This document shows, piece after piece, positions 7,520 through 16,115 of a stretch of DNA of 64,000 bases. The notes beneath the pieces are model-generated. The model did no database searches and was not told where the DNA came from. It saw only the letters and a list, made by a program, of their open reading frames with translations. This DNA comes from Paenibacillus sp. MMS20-IR301. GTDB lineage: Bacteria > Bacillota > Bacilli > Paenibacillales > Paenibacillaceae. The position numbers and the translations under genes were made by a program. Every line of letters begins with the position of its first letter. Position 1 is the stretch's first letter. The stretch covers positions 2,418,001 through 2,482,000 of the forward strand of contig NZ_CP135275.1 of the NCBI RefSeq assembly GCF_032302195.1, written 5' to 3'.

Positions 7520-9382
7520 TTAATCCTTCTCCGGATAGCTGTCACGGACCACCGGATGGCGGATGGTTACCACCGTGCCTGCTCCCGGCTCACTCTCAAC
7601 CGCAATCCCGTACGGCTCCCCGTAGGTCAGCCTGATCCTTGCCTGCACATTCAGAATGCCGTAGCCGCTGCCGCCGCTGTCCGGAAGCGGAGCATCCGCC
7701 CCGCCGTGCCCGCGTTCCTGTGTTCCTACAGCGGCAAGCCGCTGCTTCAGCAGGGCCAGCCGCTCTGGAGCCATTCCCGCCCCGTCATCACGCACGGTGA
7801 GGTACAGCTCCTTCTCCCGCTCCTCCACTTGGATGGAGAGATGCCCGGGTCCGCGCCGTTCTTTGATCCCATGGTAGATCGCATTCTCCACCATCGGCTG
7901 CAGCAGCAGCTTAAGCACATACAGCTCCTGCAGCTGCGGCTCCACTTCGATGGAATACGTCAGCTTGCTGCTGTAGCGGACATGCTGAATCTTCAGATAA
8001 CTGACGATATGCTCCAGCTCATCGGAGAGCGGAATAATATCACTCCCTTTGCTTAAGCCCAGCCGGAACAGCCTGGACAAGGACTGGACCACCTCGGCAA
8101 TATCCTCCGCCCCTTTGCTGCGGGCCATCCAGTGAATCGTGTCGAGCGTATTGTAGAGAAAATGCGGCTTAATATGCGCCTGGAGGCTGCGCAGCTCTGC
8201 TTCACGCTTTTGCCGCGCCTGCAGCTCTGTCAACGATAACAGCCGGCCAATCTGGGCCAGCATCGTGTTGAAGCTGCGGCCCAGCAGCCCGATCTCGTCG
8301 GAGCGGCTGCCCCAGTAGCGGATCGTCAGATCGCCGGACTCCGCCTTGCTCATGAATGAAGCCAGCTGTCCGATCGGCCGCGAGATGGAATATGCCAGAT
8401 AGAACGAGGCAGTCATGCCCAGCATACAGACCACAAACACAAAGCTGACGACGCTGAACGTAATCTCCCGCACGCCGAAGGCAGACTCGTCCATCGGGAA
8501 CACTCCCATGGTAGTCCAGCCGGTAAACGGCGAGGTCCGGTAGATCAGCTGCAAATGGCGGCCGTCCACCGTTTCCGAAGTGATGCCCGAGGACTCTGTG
8601 ATCAGGCCGGCCGGAATCTTTTGCATAAAAGGGTGCTGCGGCGCGTAGATCATCTCCCCCTTGTCATCCACAACGGTCAGATAGCCGGTCTTGCCCAGCG
8701 TAACATCCCTGGCCGTCTCGGCGATAACCCGCAGCTTCAGATCCACCAGCACCACCCCCTCCACAACCTGTGTTTCGGGATCAACAATCGCCCTTACCGC
8801 GGAGACGACTTCACTTTCCTTATAATCTACATGGGACATTACAGCCCGGCCATAGGGATGCCCGACGATCCGGAAGATCCCCTTGTTGGCAGCCGCCTGC
8901 TTATACCAGTCCTCCTCTGTCACCTGTGTGCCGGGACGGGCATACATCTCATTGCTGATGAACTCGCCGTCACGGTTAACCAGCATAATGCCGGCAATCT
9001 CGGAGCTGAGCGTAGTGAAGCCCTGCAGAAATTTGCGGATGTTATACTCCGCCGATTCACCGTTACCTCCATTATCCGGCTGCGCTCCTGAGTGGAGCTT
9101 CCCTTTGAGAAATTGCTGCACACCCGGATCAAAAGAAATCAGGTACGTAATTTTCTGCAGATTCTCCACATCATTCTCAATGGCTGTGTTCACCTTGCCG
9201 ATCAGCTGTACCGTGTTCTCATTATTCTGCTCCTCTACAATCCGGTCGACCGTCCAGCCAATCAGCAGCCCCAGACCTATAGCAGGCAGAATACTGATCA
9301 GCAAAAAGTGGATAATCAGCTTGTAGCGGATCGGCATATTATTCAGCTTCAGCTTCTCCATGTTCAGGCTGCCCCTGCGCAT
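7520..9382 (-). CDS. YesM/LytS-type sensor histidine kinase
   Basis: A membrane kinase of about 620 residues. Order: first membrane helix (IIHFLLISILPAIGLGLLIG), a roughly 260-residue extracellular Cache-like sensor domain, a second helix (VVSFVFVVCMLGMTASFYLAY), HAMP, the His_kinase box with H407 in IKPHFLYNTLDTIHW, and a HATPase domain with QPMVENAIYHGIK and GYGILNVQARI. ATG at 9382 follows AGAGGGGG by nine bases; GTG 9385 and ATG 9361 are alternatives. It lies 24 bases downstream of a membrane-anchored sugar-binding protein and upstream of its cognate regulator. It probably senses a sugar through that binding protein, as in XylFII-LytS pairs of clostridia. Confidence 0.92.
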   Translation of the reverse strand: MRRGSLNMEKLKLNNMPIRYKLIIHFLLISILPAIGLGLLIGWTVDRIVEEQNNENTVQLIGKVNTAIENDVENLQKITYLISFDPGVQQFLKGKLHSGAQPDNGGNGESAEYNIRKFLQGFTTLSSEIAGIMLVNRDGEFISNEMYARPGTQVTEEDWYKQAAANKGIFRIVGHPYGRAVMSHVDYKESEVVSAVRAIVDPETQVVEGVVLVDLKLRVIAETARDVTLGKTGYLTVVDDKGEMIYAPQHPFMQKIPAGLITESSGITSETVDGRHLQLIYRTSPFTGWTTMGVFPMDESAFGVREITFSVVSFVFVVCMLGMTASFYLAYSISRPIGQLASFMSKAESGDLTIRYWGSRSDEIGLLGRSFNTMLAQIGRLLSLTELQARQKREAELRSLQAHIKPHFLYNTLDTIHWMARSKGAEDIAEVVQSLSRLFRLGLSKGSDIIPLSDELEHIVSYLKIQHVRYSSKLTYSIEVEPQLQELYVLKLLLQPMVENAIYHGIKERRGPGHLSIQVEEREKELYLTVRDDGAGMAPERLALLKQRLAAVGTQERGHGGADAPLPDSGGSGYGILNVQARIRLTYGEPYGIAVESEPGAGTVVTIRHPVVRDSYPEKD

Positions 9383-9406
9383 CACATAATCCCCCTCTGC
9401 CGGCGC

Positions 9407-10420
9407 CTACTTGGCATAATAATTATCTACGTTGGCCCGGGTAACCACATCAATGCCCGTATCCACCAGATCCGGGACAGGCAGCGGTTTATTATTCGCA
9501 TAAGCCGCAGGATCTGCCTCCAGATCCCGGTGCAGATGAAACAGCTCGGTCAGCGACCAGTAGCCCATATTCCAGGTGCCCTGCGCCATCGTTGCGGCAA
9601 TCTTGCCTTCCTTCACCAGATCGAGGGTACCCTTATCCGTATCAAAGCTGATAATCTGCGGCGCCGGGCCGCTGCCCCGGGCGGCATCTACAGCCTCTGC
9701 TACACCAATACCGCCATTAGATTCCGTAGCAAAAATCCCCGCAAGCTGCGGATATCCGGCTAACAGCTGCTCGGCAGCATCACGCGAGGCCACCTGATCG
9801 CCCCGCCCGTCTTTTACAGCTACAAGCGTCATCTCCGGGTACTCGCTCTTAATCGTGTCCCTGAAGCCGTCTGTCCGTTCCTGATGATTATGCTGATCCG
9901 GTGTCGTAATCACAGCCACTTCACCTTTGCCGCCGGTCAGCTCGGCCATCTTGCGGGCAGCCTCGGTTCCTGCATTATAGTTATCTGTGCCGAGGAACGA
10001 ATACGCCTTGCTGTCCGGCGCACCTGAGTCGAACAGCACTACCGGGATGCCGCTCTCCACGGCCTTGTTGATCGTCGCTGTAAGCAGCTTCGAATTCACT
10101 GCCGAGATGGCAATACCCGCCGGCTTCTTCGCAATCGTCTGTTCCAGCACGGTCATCTGCTCACTCGCATTATGCTGGGTAGACCCGTGATATTCCACGG
10201 ACACATTCAGCTCCTCGGCTGCATCCTCGAAGCCCTTCAGCACGCTTTTCCAATAGTCGATACCGATCTGAAAAGTAACCATCACATATTTATCTTCAAT
10301 ATTGCCGCGCAATCCTGCCGTCTCCCACGGGTCAGCCGTGTCCGCCTGCTGCTTATAATTCAGCACGTAGATAAGGAAGATGCCGATCAATATTACGTAG
10401 ACTAGCCAAAGCTTCTTCAC
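9407..10420 (-). CDS. membrane-anchored sugar-binding protein, probable sensor partner of the kinase
   Basis: A 337-residue periplasmic-binding-protein type I domain of the ribose/xylose class (MVTFQIGIDYWKSVLKGFED, GIAISAVNSKLL, VVLFDSGAPDS, IISFDTDKGTLDLVKEG). GTG at 10420 is preferred: AAAGGGG lies eight bases before it and the protein then begins VKKLWLVYVILIGIFLIYVL. That helix is not followed by a lipobox Cys, so the protein is tethered by an uncleaved helix rather than lipidated like ChvE. No ABC genes lie beside it; the next gene is the kinase, 24 bases away. Together these suggest a sensor rather than a transport receptor. The ligand is unknown. Confidence 0.88.
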   Translation of the reverse strand: MKKLWLVYVILIGIFLIYVLNYKQQADTADPWETAGLRGNIEDKYVMVTFQIGIDYWKSVLKGFEDAAEELNVSVEYHGSTQHNASEQMTVLEQTIAKKPAGIAISAVNSKLLTATINKAVESGIPVVLFDSGAPDSKAYSFLGTDNYNAGTEAARKMAELTGGKGEVAVITTPDQHNHQERTDGFRDTIKSEYPEMTLVAVKDGRGDQVASRDAAEQLLAGYPQLAGIFATESNGGIGVAEAVDAARGSGPAPQIISFDTDKGTLDLVKEGKIAATMAQGTWNMGYWSLTELFHLHRDLEADPAAYANNKPLPVPDLVDTGIDVVTRANVDNYYAK

Positions 10421-10675
10421 TAATGTAACCCCTTTCAAAAACAGGAAGTAAGTCCGGATGGCCAAAGCGCACCAACCCATACCCAGTCTAGTCTACGTGC
10501 TCGGCAGGTTTCCGTCAATGAGGATCGGGCTACAGCCGGATTACCGGACGGAGTCTGGTGAGTAGGGGCTGATGGGGCATATATTCTGCTCCATTAATGA
10601 TACGACATTTTATGTCGCAGCAAGTATTCTATACTGAAGCGGTAACAATCAATTTACCGAAAAGAGGATTAAACG

Positions 10676-10864
10676 ATGGTAAAAACAAAACGCGGGCGGG
10701 TGCTCTGGACTCTCCCTTCCCATGGCCGTGGGACCTGTCCGGTCTGCGGAACTACAAGAATCAAGGTGCTCTATACAAAAGTGAAGGCCGATGGAACTAC
10801 GCTTAAGGTATGCAAGCGCTGCGATAAGGCGCCGCAAGCGAAAGTAGATGCCGTATCCCGGTAA
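10676..10864 (+). CDS. small zinc-ribbon-like basic protein
   Basis: A 62-residue basic protein. ATG at 10676 follows AGAGGA by seven bases. It has two CxxC pairs, CPVC near residue 22 and CKRC near residue 47, the classic spacing for a four-cysteine zinc ribbon between beta strands. The rest is Lys/Arg rich (MVKTKRGRVLW, TRIKVLYTKVKADG), resembling small ribosome-associated or nucleic-acid-binding proteins, but it is not a known ribosomal protein that I can name. It is followed by a hairpin terminator, so it forms its own transcription unit. Function not assigned. Confidence 0.72.
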   Translation: MVKTKRGRVLWTLPSHGRGTCPVCGTTRIKVLYTKVKADGTTLKVCKRCDKAPQAKVDAVSR

Positions 10865-10879
10865 CCGGTTGACCAAGAC

Positions 10880-10928
10880 GCCCGCTGTGCTCATGCTGAT
10901 GGCATGCAGTCCGGCGGGCTTCGTTATT
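10880..10928 (+). terminator. probable terminator after the zinc-ribbon gene
   Basis: The arms GCCCGC (10880-10885) and GCGGGC (10914-10919) pair, followed by TTCGTTATTTC. The loop region contains a second short pairing (GCAT/ATGC). The T-run is interrupted, hence moderate confidence. Confidence 0.5.
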
Positions 10929-10984
10929 TCCATGCGGCGTAATGAACGGTATACTGACTGTAATCAGGGAAGGAGCGGAGCCGC

Positions 10985-11902
10985 TTGAGCCATATTCACC
11001 GGATTCAATGGTTTGACCAGCAAATCCGAAATCAATGTTATCCGAACAGCCATACTCTTTCCAGCCGTTTCGAAATCTCCAGACGCCAGGCCCAGCGGGA
11101 TATCGAATACTTGACCGAGTCCCTCCGGGCCCCGTTGCGTTATGTAGCTAAGCAGCGCGGGTACATGTATGAGGATAACAGCTTCGTGCTTCCCCATCTG
11201 TACATTACAGACGAAGAACAGCGTGTGCTGAAGTATCTCGCTTACCGTTACAGTCATTATGATTACGAGAACAGCGGGACCATCCGCCGGATCGGCGCCC
11301 TGCTGGAACGGTTGACAGATCAGACGCAGCCGGAGGAGATCCGTCTGCCGGTATTCGAGGTTAATTCCCGGCGCCTGCAGATGATTGAATTGCTGCAGCA
11401 GGCCATTCAGGCCCGCCGGGTCATACATGTGCTTACCCGCCAGCAGCCGGATGGGCCGCAGGAGCTGTACCTTTGTCCGCTCACGCTGAACCGCCGGCTG
11501 GAGGAGGATTATGTCCTTGCCGCCATCGAAGGAGACTGCCGGACAGAATCCTTCAGCCTGTCCGGTATCCGGGAGCTGGCATTGACAGACCGGCACTTCA
11601 CCCCGGCCGGAGAAGCTGCAGCCCCCCGGCAGAAACAGGGCAGGCCGCTTAAACCGTTCACAGCCAGGCTCCGCCTGGCCAGCCGGCCTGAGGATAACGC
11701 CTGGAGGGGTTATCCGGTTCGCGGGAACAGCGGTGAGGCAGGAGATATATATGAGATTGAGTTTTTTGATCCCGAAGCTTTTCTGGGGCAGCTGCTGACA
11801 TCGGAGTGGACCGGACTCCTGTCTCCGAAATGGCTCAAAGACAAACTCCGCAGCAGGTGCAGGGATGTCCTGAAGCTGCTGCCTGAACAGGAGAACCAAT
11901 GA
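10985..11902 (+). CDS. WYL-domain helix-turn-helix transcriptional regulator
   Basis: A 305-residue regulator. The N-terminal 60 residues form a winged helix (SSRFEISRRQAQRDIEYLTESL) typical of the YafY/DeoR-like group. The middle and C-terminal parts match a WYL-type ligand-sensing module (ARRVIHVLTR, ELYLCPLTLNRRLEEDYVLAAIEGD, TESFSLSGIREL), though the eponymous W-Y-L reads D-Y-V. The TTG start at 10985 has AAGGAG about nine bases upstream. Its stop shares ATGA with the next start, so it is co-translated with two paralogous proteins. WYL regulators sense nucleotides or other small ligands and often sit beside defence or stress genes. The target here is probably its own operon. Confidence 0.88.
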   Translation: MSHIHRIQWFDQQIRNQCYPNSHTLSSRFEISRRQAQRDIEYLTESLRAPLRYVAKQRGYMYEDNSFVLPHLYITDEEQRVLKYLAYRYSHYDYENSGTIRRIGALLERLTDQTQPEEIRLPVFEVNSRRLQMIELLQQAIQARRVIHVLTRQQPDGPQELYLCPLTLNRRLEEDYVLAAIEGDCRTESFSLSGIRELALTDRHFTPAGEAAAPRQKQGRPLKPFTARLRLASRPEDNAWRGYPVRGNSGEAGDIYEIEFFDPEAFLGQLLTSEWTGLLSPKWLKDKLRSRCRDVLKLLPEQENQ

Positions 11903-12894
11903 TTCTTGACAACATTCAGATGAAGCGTGAATCGAAATCATTCACCGACGCCCTTTATGCGGTCCTGACCGCTGCCGGATTGTTTCAAGGACCGAAATTC
12001 CTGCTCTCCGGCCTCAGCGGCATGGCCTTCAAATTCACCGTTCATGAGCAGCTGCTTCCCCTCTCGGTTACCGCTTACGGACAATGGGGGGAAGCGCATC
12101 AGCCGGCTATCGATAATCTGGGCATCTTCACCAGCAATGACGGCGGACGGACAAGACATGAATCATTCGCCGTTTATCAGCAGACTGCTGTAGACAGTGT
12201 GAAGCGGAGCCTGGACCGCGGACTGGCCTGTATTTACTGGATTCCGGAGTTCGGCGTCATCCACGGTTATGACGAAGAGGACCGGGTGTTCTATGTGCAG
12301 GACGGCTGGTCCCGGGAATCACACTGTGTGCTGTATGATAACTTCGGGGTTAATATTACAGGCTTCTGGTATTGCCAGTTTGTCGGCGATCATGTAGTCA
12401 TCCCCCTGCGGGACACGGTACTTGAGTCGCTGCGGCTGGCTCTAGATGACTGGGAGACGCCGCACCGGACACTGCCGGACCGGAGCCTGGCTTCCGGCCG
12501 CCTGGCCTACAGCTATCTGCTTCGCGGCTTACAGCAGGGAGACTCCGATACCGGCGGTGCCGGATATATTCTGGACTCCTACCTGAGCGCAAGAACAGAG
12601 ATCCGGATGTACCTGGAGGAAGTACAAGCTGAACTGCCGGGACTCAGCAGCATCCACAGCTTGTATGCTGAGCTTGAGGCTGTCATGCGGGAGGCACTTA
12701 CCGCTGCACGTCCTTCATTCAAGGAACACAGCAAAGGGACAGTAGGGCAGCAAGTGCCCCTGCTCTGCCGTTCACTGGAGCTTGCCTGTGCCCTGGAGGA
12801 GCAGGCGATGCAGCAAGCCCGGCTGATCTCCGGGCGTTATCCTGATCTGAAACGTTCCATTCTGCCAAGATGGGGGGCGCATACAGCCAGATGA
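11899..12894 (+). CDS. uncharacterised C39/BtrH-like protein, copy 1
   Basis: A soluble 331-residue protein whose N-terminal half looks like the peptidase-C39/BtrH papain-like fold: FLLSGLSGMAFKFTVHEQL near residue 36, then the strand-turn unit FGVIHGYDEEDRVFYVQDG near 120, and GFWYCQF closing the domain. The C-terminal half is helical with DTGGAGYILDSYLSARTEI. It has no signal peptide or membrane helix. The start overlaps the WYL stop by ATGA, and the end overlaps the next gene the same way. At the site where copy 2 has Cys (SCF), this copy has Ala (MAF), so if that Cys is catalytic, copy 1 would be inactive. BtrH-like proteins transfer acyl groups in antibiotic pathways; no such pathway is seen here. 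The function remains open. Confidence 0.62.
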   Translation: MILDNIQMKRESKSFTDALYAVLTAAGLFQGPKFLLSGLSGMAFKFTVHEQLLPLSVTAYGQWGEAHQPAIDNLGIFTSNDGGRTRHESFAVYQQTAVDSVKRSLDRGLACIYWIPEFGVIHGYDEEDRVFYVQDGWSRESHCVLYDNFGVNITGFWYCQFVGDHVVIPLRDTVLESLRLALDDWETPHRTLPDRSLASGRLAYSYLLRGLQQGDSDTGGAGYILDSYLSARTEIRMYLEEVQAELPGLSSIHSLYAELEAVMREALTAARPSFKEHSKGTVGQQVPLLCRSLELACALEEQAMQQARLISGRYPDLKRSILPRWGAHTAR

Positions 12895-13877
12895 ATAATA
12901 ATTATCAAGCTGACTTTGAACCCGCTTCACACCCCAGGAAGCCATCTGCCTTGTCTTATGTGGATGCTATGCACCGGGTTCTTACCGCCAAAGCCTGGTT
13001 CACAATGCCCAAATTTATGTTATCGGGAATGACAGCTTCGTGCTTCCGCCTGTCTCTTCACAGACAGCTGCATGAGGATTCACCCACCGCCTACAACTGG
13101 ATGGCCGAGCATACGGTTGCTGCCGATCTGGCCGGCATTGTTGCCGGACAAGCGGCCGGGTTCCATTTCTCGCCCACCTTTCCGCTCTATCAGCGCCGGG
13201 CCGTAGAGGAAATCCGCCAATCGCTTGATCAAGGCACGGGAGCCGTCTGCTGGAAGGACCAGTTCGTTATCATTACCGGCTATGATGATGCCAGGCAGGT
13301 CTTCTACTATCAGGAAGGCCAGGCCTCAGCTGCTCAGGAGCTGCCGTACTGTCAATTCGGTAAGAATAAGACCCCCTATTGGTACTGCCAGATCTATGAG
13401 GGGCAGATCGGCAAGGAGCTGCCGCAGATAATCCGGGAGTCCTTCATCCAGGCTGTCTATAAGGCGGAGACACATGATCCGATGCTGCCGGAGGAGCAGT
13501 ATGCCTGCGGCCTGCAGGCCTATGATGCTATGCTGGAAGCCTTCTCCAGCGACCGTTATGATACTGGCGGAGCATACGAAACTATGAAGTATTATGCAAT
13601 CTGCAAAAAAGATGCCGCCCTCTATACCAGAGAAGCCTGCACTATCTGGCCTGAGCTTGAGGAAACAGCCAGCCATTACGACAAGCTCTCGGCAGTATAT
13701 GAACAGCTTGCGCTGCTCCTGAAGCGGGAACCCGATCACTCCCCGGCTCCCTGTACAGATATCCTGCTGGAACTCGTCCGCGAAGCTAAGGCTGCCGAAG
13801 CTTCAGCGATAGAGTCCATCCGCCGTCTGCTGCGGGAACCGATTGCGAATCGTTTCCTTGATATAGGCCTGCGCTAA
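12891..13877 (+). CDS. uncharacterised C39/BtrH-like protein, copy 2
   Basis: A 328-residue paralogue of the preceding protein, sharing layout and motifs: PKFMLSGMTASCFRLSLHRQL, FVIITGYDDARQVFYYQEG, TPYWYCQIYEG and a C-terminal DTGGAYETMKYYAICKKDA. ATG at 12891 overlaps the upstream stop as ATGA; the upstream ATG at 12870 lacks a ribosome site. A Cys in the first motif and a His six residues later are candidates for active-site residues; this is inference. The gene ends 15 bases from the convergent LTA-synthase-like gene with no clear terminator between. The tandem arrangement suggests duplication and then division of labour, perhaps as a heterodimer. Confidence 0.62.
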   Translation: MNNNYQADFEPASHPRKPSALSYVDAMHRVLTAKAWFTMPKFMLSGMTASCFRLSLHRQLHEDSPTAYNWMAEHTVAADLAGIVAGQAAGFHFSPTFPLYQRRAVEEIRQSLDQGTGAVCWKDQFVIITGYDDARQVFYYQEGQASAAQELPYCQFGKNKTPYWYCQIYEGQIGKELPQIIRESFIQAVYKAETHDPMLPEEQYACGLQAYDAMLEAFSSDRYDTGGAYETMKYYAICKKDAALYTREACTIWPELEETASHYDKLSAVYEQLALLLKREPDHSPAPCTDILLELVREAKAAEASAIESIRRLLREPIANRFLDIGLR

Positions 13878-13892
13878 CCGGCGCCGGATCGC

Positions 13893-15704
13893 TCAGAACA
13901 TAAGGTCTTTGGCATACTGCTCCCCTTCCAGCAGATCATACTCGATCAGCCGGTAATCTTCGAGCAGCCTCTGCTGCTCTGCCGTAAGTCCGCTCAGGAC
14001 CCCGCTGTTGCCCGGACCCACAAGCACCTGCTTGCTAAGTCCAGGCAGCTCGGCCTTCACCTGCTCAAGCAGCTTGTAGAAAGGAGGCAGCTCCTGTCCG
14101 GAAAGTCCGAAGACGGCCGGGCCGAGGAAGGCCGGGCTGAGTGTGCCAAGCGGTTCATTACCGATATCATAGTTGGCCAGGATCATCAGCTTCGTCTCAT
14201 GCTTCAGCCGCGGCTGCTGATCCCAGCCCGCCGCCGTATAGATTCCGGCCGATAACGCCGGCAGATGATCCCCCCAGAAGACTGCGATGCTTGGCCGCTT
14301 AAGCTTCAGCAGCTCCTGCTGCAGGTAAGCCAGCGCCTGATCGGTCAGCTTGGTACTCTGGACATATGTCTCCAGCTCGTCCTTCTGCTCCGGCTGTCCG
14401 CCGGTAACTGTGATTGTGTTCGGGCCGTTCAGCCCTTTGGTGAACGGGAAATGATTCTGCATGGTGACCAGATGGAGAAAGACCGGTCCCGAAGCCGCCT
14501 GCAGCTCACGGACCGCCTCATCCACCGCTGCCTTATCCGAGATGTAGCCGTCCGGTGTCAGACGGGCTGCATCCGGCAAATCCTTTTCACTGGTGAAACG
14601 CTCAAAGCCGAGCACCGGATAGACCGTGTTGCGGTTATAAAAGGTCTCATCGAACGGATGCAGCGCCAGGGCCTGATATCCTCGCTCCTTCAGAATACTG
14701 ACGATGGACGGCAGCGAGGACATCTTCACCAGCCGCTGCTGATAAGGAATGGTCCCATCCCCCAGGAAGTACATGGACAGCCCCGTCAGCGCCTCAAATT
14801 CAACATTAGCCGTATTGCCGCCGAACTCCGGTGAGAGCAAGAATCCGGATGGGGTCTTATTGTCTTCTCCATGAATAAAGGCCAGCGGATCTTCACTAAA
14901 CATGTAGCCCGGCAGCCGCGTCGGATCGAAAAACGCCTCATCCATCATAAAGAGAATATTCGGCTGTTCAGCAGGGATGGCCGTTGCCTGGCTATCCGGC
15001 AAGGCCGCATATTTCGCTGCTGCCGCTTCAACCGCCTCACGGCTGTAGCCTTCAGGCTTCTCCAGCAGGTTCTGCCGCAGATTACCCGCAAAGGCAAACA
15101 GAAAGCCGTTCTGGGTATAATTCACTTTCTGATTCCAGAAAATGTTCTGGTACTTCAGCGCGGCAATAACGGGGGATTGTCCGCTGACCAGCACAAGAAA
15201 CCCAGCAGCCAGGGCCATAGCCATTCCGCCCATCCCCATACGCAGCAGGAAGCCCGCCTTGATCTTAGGCAGCTTGACAATTAAGAACACCAGAACGGCA
15301 ACCATTATCACAGAGGCTACAAGCACAAGCGGTGAGATCATGCCTCTTGTAATTTTGCTCATTCCGGCAGCATTCTTCACCAGCATCAGATCCCAGGGAA
15401 ACAGCGGCTCTCCGGTAGTAGCGAGCTTCTCGTAACCCGTAATGCCGAGCAGCAGGAACACTATACTAACAACTGCTGGACCTGTATATGGATTCGGCAC
15501 TATTACCGAGCCTATGATCAGGATACAGAACAGAAACAGGCTGCCCGCGCAGTACAACCAGGGATAGGCCGATACCCACAATACTGCGCTAAACAAATTC
15601 ATTCCCAAGGAAGCTGCCTGCAGGAACAAATTCAGCATGCATCCCCCGGCCAGCAGAACTAACAGCAAATAACATAATCGTTTGGAAGGCAATAACTGCG
15701 ACAC
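13893..15704 (-). CDS. LTA synthase-like phosphoglycerol transferase, membrane sulfatase-fold enzyme
   Basis: A 603-residue protein of the LtaS/OpgB group. The N-terminal 190 residues hold about five membrane helices (for example LCYLLLVLLAGGCMLNLFL). The extracellular C-terminal domain has the alkaline-phosphatase-like metal site: NILFMMDEAF, nucleophile T298 in GGNTANVEFEALTG, HLVTMQNHFPF and FWGDHLPAL. LtaS enzymes move glycerol phosphate from phosphatidylglycerol to teichoic acid; close relatives make other phosphoglycerol decorations, so the exact product is uncertain. GTG at 15704 follows AGGAGTGG. It is monocistronic and convergent with the WYL operon. Confidence 0.88.
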   Translation of the reverse strand: MSQLLPSKRLCYLLLVLLAGGCMLNLFLQAASLGMNLFSAVLWVSAYPWLYCAGSLFLFCILIIGSVIVPNPYTGPAVVSIVFLLLGITGYEKLATTGEPLFPWDLMLVKNAAGMSKITRGMISPLVLVASVIMVAVLVFLIVKLPKIKAGFLLRMGMGGMAMALAAGFLVLVSGQSPVIAALKYQNIFWNQKVNYTQNGFLFAFAGNLRQNLLEKPEGYSREAVEAAAAKYAALPDSQATAIPAEQPNILFMMDEAFFDPTRLPGYMFSEDPLAFIHGEDNKTPSGFLLSPEFGGNTANVEFEALTGLSMYFLGDGTIPYQQRLVKMSSLPSIVSILKERGYQALALHPFDETFYNRNTVYPVLGFERFTSEKDLPDAARLTPDGYISDKAAVDEAVRELQAASGPVFLHLVTMQNHFPFTKGLNGPNTITVTGGQPEQKDELETYVQSTKLTDQALAYLQQELLKLKRPSIAVFWGDHLPALSAGIYTAAGWDQQPRLKHETKLMILANYDIGNEPLGTLSPAFLGPAVFGLSGQELPPFYKLLEQVKAELPGLSKQVLVGPGNSGVLSGLTAEQQRLLEDYRLIEYDLLEGEQYAKDLMF

Positions 15705-16115
15705 TCTTATCCACTCCTAACTAGACTAAAGGAGTAGTATACGCCTTTTAGCTTAAAGCCGCCTTAAAATGTGAGATTTCAAAGCAGTACACCCTCACAG
15801 TATGGGCATCTCTCCCCCTGTTCATAATCCAGCGCGGCCGATTTGATTGCCAAAAAAAGAGAGCAGCCTATTTCGCTGCTCTCTCTGCTTCTCACTCCAA
15901 AATATATAAATTGAAAAAAATATAACAACAAGCGAAAGGACCGGAGGGGAAATTTGGAACTGTAGGAGCGGTAGCGACCGCCTTTGTCACCGGATTTCCT
16001 CCGCAAATAGCGGTGAAAACAAGAAATCTGGGGACAACAGCGGCCGGAAGTCCAAATGTTCACCGCAGCGACGTATACGCTAATGTTGATCTCTTTAGGT
16101 CAATTTATATAAAAA
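15705..16115 (-). other. structured spacer between LTA-synthase-like and epimerase genes
   Basis: It contains a terminator (15851-15884). From 15940 to 16075 there is a region rich in short inverted repeats: GCGGTAGCGACCGC at 15969, and CCGGAGGGGAAATTTGG pairing with CCGGATTTCCTCCG about 40 bases later. A 94-codon minus-strand frame runs through it without a ribosome site and is judged non-coding. It may be a dispersed intergenic repeat or a folded RNA. Confidence 0.5.
15851..15884 (-). terminator. rho-independent terminator
   Basis: AGAGAGCAGC (15858-15867) pairs perfectly with GCTGCTCTCT (15875-15884) over 10 bp with a seven-base loop. On the minus strand it runs into seven T. It lies about 230 bases after the aldose epimerase stop, so that gene may have a long 3' leader-like tail. 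Confidence 0.75.

Noticed and set aside
15779-16063. 94-codon minus-strand frame near a CPYC motif
   Set aside because: It runs through a terminator and an inverted-repeat region and lacks a ribosome site.
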